Assembly: GCF_000317085.1 (NCBI RefSeq) | Contig: NC_019702.1 | Span: forward strand, 248,001 to 312,000 | Reading direction: 5' to 3' | DNA from: Synechococcus sp. PCC 7502 | GTDB lineage: Bacteria > Cyanobacteriota > Cyanobacteriia > Pseudanabaenales > Pseudanabaenaceae | DNA length: 64,000 nucleotides | In this document: positions 62,582 through 64,000 of the stretch, piece by piece | Numbering within the stretch: the first letter of the stretch is position 1 | Layout: each line of letters begins with the position of its first letter | Translations under genes and position numbers: made by a program | Notes under the pieces: generated by a model | Told to the model about the DNA's origin: nothing | The model's database searches: none | The model's input: the letters and a program-made list of their open reading frames with translations, nothing else

Positions 62582-64000
62582 TCAAACATTTAATTTGGCT
62601 TCTTCTTTAGGTTGCCACACTGCTGCTCTGATTACAACCGATAGGAGGGAAATGTTATAGATTGCCCAGCCGCTATTTAGTAAATATACCCAAGGATCGG
62701 GTAATGTTCCCATTAAAAAGCGGATTAAGCTCCAAGCCATGCCTACAATACTCAAGATGACGATCGCTAATTGTGGTACGACTAGATTTAGATAGTTACC
62801 TGATTGTCTCTGTTTAGGTGTAACTTGAAAATTCAGAGGTGTGCGCGAAAATACACTCCAAATCGATTGGATAAATAGGGGAAATAGAGCGATCGCATAC
62901 TGTTCTGACCGCCATAGCTCACCTGCTGGAATCCCCCAAGTTGCGGCTAAAAAAGTTAGGCGATTGATGATAAAGGCAGGAAAAAAGTGAATGGCAAAAT
63001 CATTGCCAAAAGCCTTTACAGGAATAATACCCGTGAAGAAAAAGATAATCGGACAGCTAATAAAAATTACCGTAGCAAAGCCAGAAAAATAGCTGTACAT
63101 AGTTTGAAAGTATTGCAAGCGTTGCCAAAAACTTAAACCGGACTTAATTAGAGGATTTTCCTGCACTAGCACTTGAATAGTACCTTGCGCCCAACGCAAT
63201 CTTTGCTTCAAGGTTGAACCTAAATCATCGGGAGCTAGTCCTTCGGCTAAAAGTTCATTGTGATAGACCGATTGCCAACCCGCACCGTGTAAGCGCATGG
63301 CAGTATTCATATCCTCGGTAATGCTACTACTGGACATGCCCCCAATTAAATTAAACTCATCAATGCGAGACGCATCCTTTTCTAAGGAATCGGAAAAATA
63401 TTGCAAGCCCACATTAAGTAGAGCCTCACGGCGCAGAATGGCATTAGTGCCAGTATAAAAGGCGGAATTTAAGCCATCTTTACCCTGTTGAATAGGACCA
63501 TAAAATAAGTGAGCAGAATGCCCGTAGGGATCGCCAGGGGGGAGATTATAAAAATCCTGAGGTGTTTGGACAAAGGCAATGCGATTACTTTCATATTTAC
63601 CTGTCCATTGATTGTAGCTAAAGAAGTAGGGTAAGACCCGTTTTAGAAATTGGGGTTTGGGAATGTGATCGGCATCAAGGGTAAGAATAAAGTCCCCGTT
63701 GGTTTCACCCGAAAAAATCGCATGGTTGATGTTTCCAGCTTTGGCATGGTGGGGTTTGCCGGGAGTTTTGGTGCGGGCAATATAGCGGCATCGGACTAGA
63801 TCACTTGCCTCTTGTTGTTTTTGCCGAATTTCCTGTTCAAGGCGTTGTTGTTCTTGGACTAGGCGATCGCTAATACTCACACTAGTGGTTTCATGTCCAA
63901 CCATAAACACAAATACATCACGCAGGGTCTGTAAAAATTTACGCGTTCCATGATTAGGGGGCAGGTTTTGCAGAAACTCCTCGGCTTCATTGGTCTCAGG
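62582..64000 (-). CDS. Cellulose-synthase-like family 2 glycosyltransferase, N terminus outside window
   Basis: The frame stays open to the window edge: 473 residues are visible; the GTG at 63910 is internal. Catalytic features are LTLDADHIPKP (DxD-like), QTPQDFYN, STAMR-type TED (ITEDMNTAM) and QRLRW, diagnostic of processive GT2 enzymes of the BcsA type. At least five hydrophobic helices follow in the C-terminal half. No PilZ domain is present at the end of this chain. The missing N terminus should hold the nucleotide-binding start and first helices. Product polysaccharide unknown. Confidence 0.85.
   Translation of the reverse strand, partial: PETNEAEEFLQNLPPNHGTRKFLQTLRDVFVFMVGHETTSVSISDRLVQEQQRLEQEIRQKQQEASDLVRCRYIARTKTPGKPHHAKAGNINHAIFSGETNGDFILTLDADHIPKPQFLKRVLPYFFSYNQWTGKYESNRIAFVQTPQDFYNLPPGDPYGHSAHLFYGPIQQGKDGLNSAFYTGTNAILRREALLNVGLQYFSDSLEKDASRIDEFNLIGGMSSSSITEDMNTAMRLHGAGWQSVYHNELLAEGLAPDDLGSTLKQRLRWAQGTIQVLVQENPLIKSGLSFWQRLQYFQTMYSYFSGFATVIFISCPIIFFFTGIIPVKAFGNDFAIHFFPAFIINRLTFLAATWGIPAGELWRSEQYAIALFPLFIQSIWSVFSRTPLNFQVTPKQRQSGNYLNLVVPQLAIVILSIVGMAWSLIRFLMGTLPDPWVYLLNSGWAIYNISLLSVVIRAAVWQPKEEAKLNV

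Overview
The window is cyanobacterial chromosome. Evidence: the octamer GCGATCGC (HIP1) recurs roughly every 600-700 bases, inside and outside genes, and the gene set is typical of the phylum: ndhO, ftrV, cytochrome cM, cyanophycin synthetase, CO2-uptake type NdhF/NdhD, a DUF2605 protein and NtcA-type boxes. Base composition is moderately AT-rich. No rRNA, tRNA, CRISPR array, prophage or intact insertion sequence was found. Genus cannot be fixed from the sequence alone.

Layout. 0-1.5 kb: end of a nitrate/bicarbonate-type ABC transporter (NrtC/CmpC tail, NrtD/CmpD). 1.5-6 kb, minus strand: pentapeptide-repeat membrane protein, ndhO, alaS. 6.3-10 kb, minus: a secreted glycine-rich beta-helix protein translationally coupled to guanine deaminase, then two small secreted proteins. 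10-18.6 kb: drug/metabolite exporter, cytM, malate dehydrogenase, NlpC/P60 hydrolase, methyltransferase, B12-radical SAM enzyme, SDR, a DUF433/PIN-like toxin-antitoxin-like pair and purE. 18.9-22.3 kb: cphA with an NtcA-type box and a downstream gene of unknown function. 22.4-31 kb: RNA modification (Dus, RluD-type), PIN-like membrane protein, uvrA, pdhB, glycosyltransferase, hydrolase. 31-39 kb: a membrane-transport block of NdhF and NdhD (CO2-uptake NDH-1), ClC, HPP and a Na+/H+ antiporter with RCK domain. 39-42.4 kb: gpmI, cyclophilin and three small uncharacterised genes. 42.6-45.2 kb: urtA-urtB (urea uptake) with a perfect NtcA box but without urtCDE. 45-51 kb, minus: Ser/Thr kinase, REC-PAS-PAS protein and a 1007-residue hybrid histidine kinase. 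51-58 kb: UbiB-type kinase, ftrV, rsfS, lipoprotein, ABC-2 exporter, ABC-F protein. 57.9-62.5 kb: a dispersed partner-switching set (two STAS proteins, one RsbW-like kinase, one REC-PP2C phosphatase) around a dusB and a DUF2605 gene. 62.6 kb to the edge: a cellulose-synthase-like GT2 enzyme whose N terminus lies outside.

How the genes fit together. Nitrogen acquisition and storage recur (nitrate-type ABC, guanine deaminase, urea uptake, cyanophycin, possibly HPP-mediated nitrite uptake), and two of these loci carry GTA-N8-TAC boxes. Inorganic carbon and ion homeostasis form the 31-39 kb block. Signalling is concentrated at 45-51 and 58-62.5 kb. The remainder is housekeeping. No single unprecedented system is obvious. 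The best candidates for new biology are the cphA-linked unknown gene, the coupled beta-helix/guanine deaminase pair, the membrane-anchored PIN-like protein, the REC-PAS-PAS protein that stops where an output domain should begin, and a small dispersed intergenic repeat with three copies.
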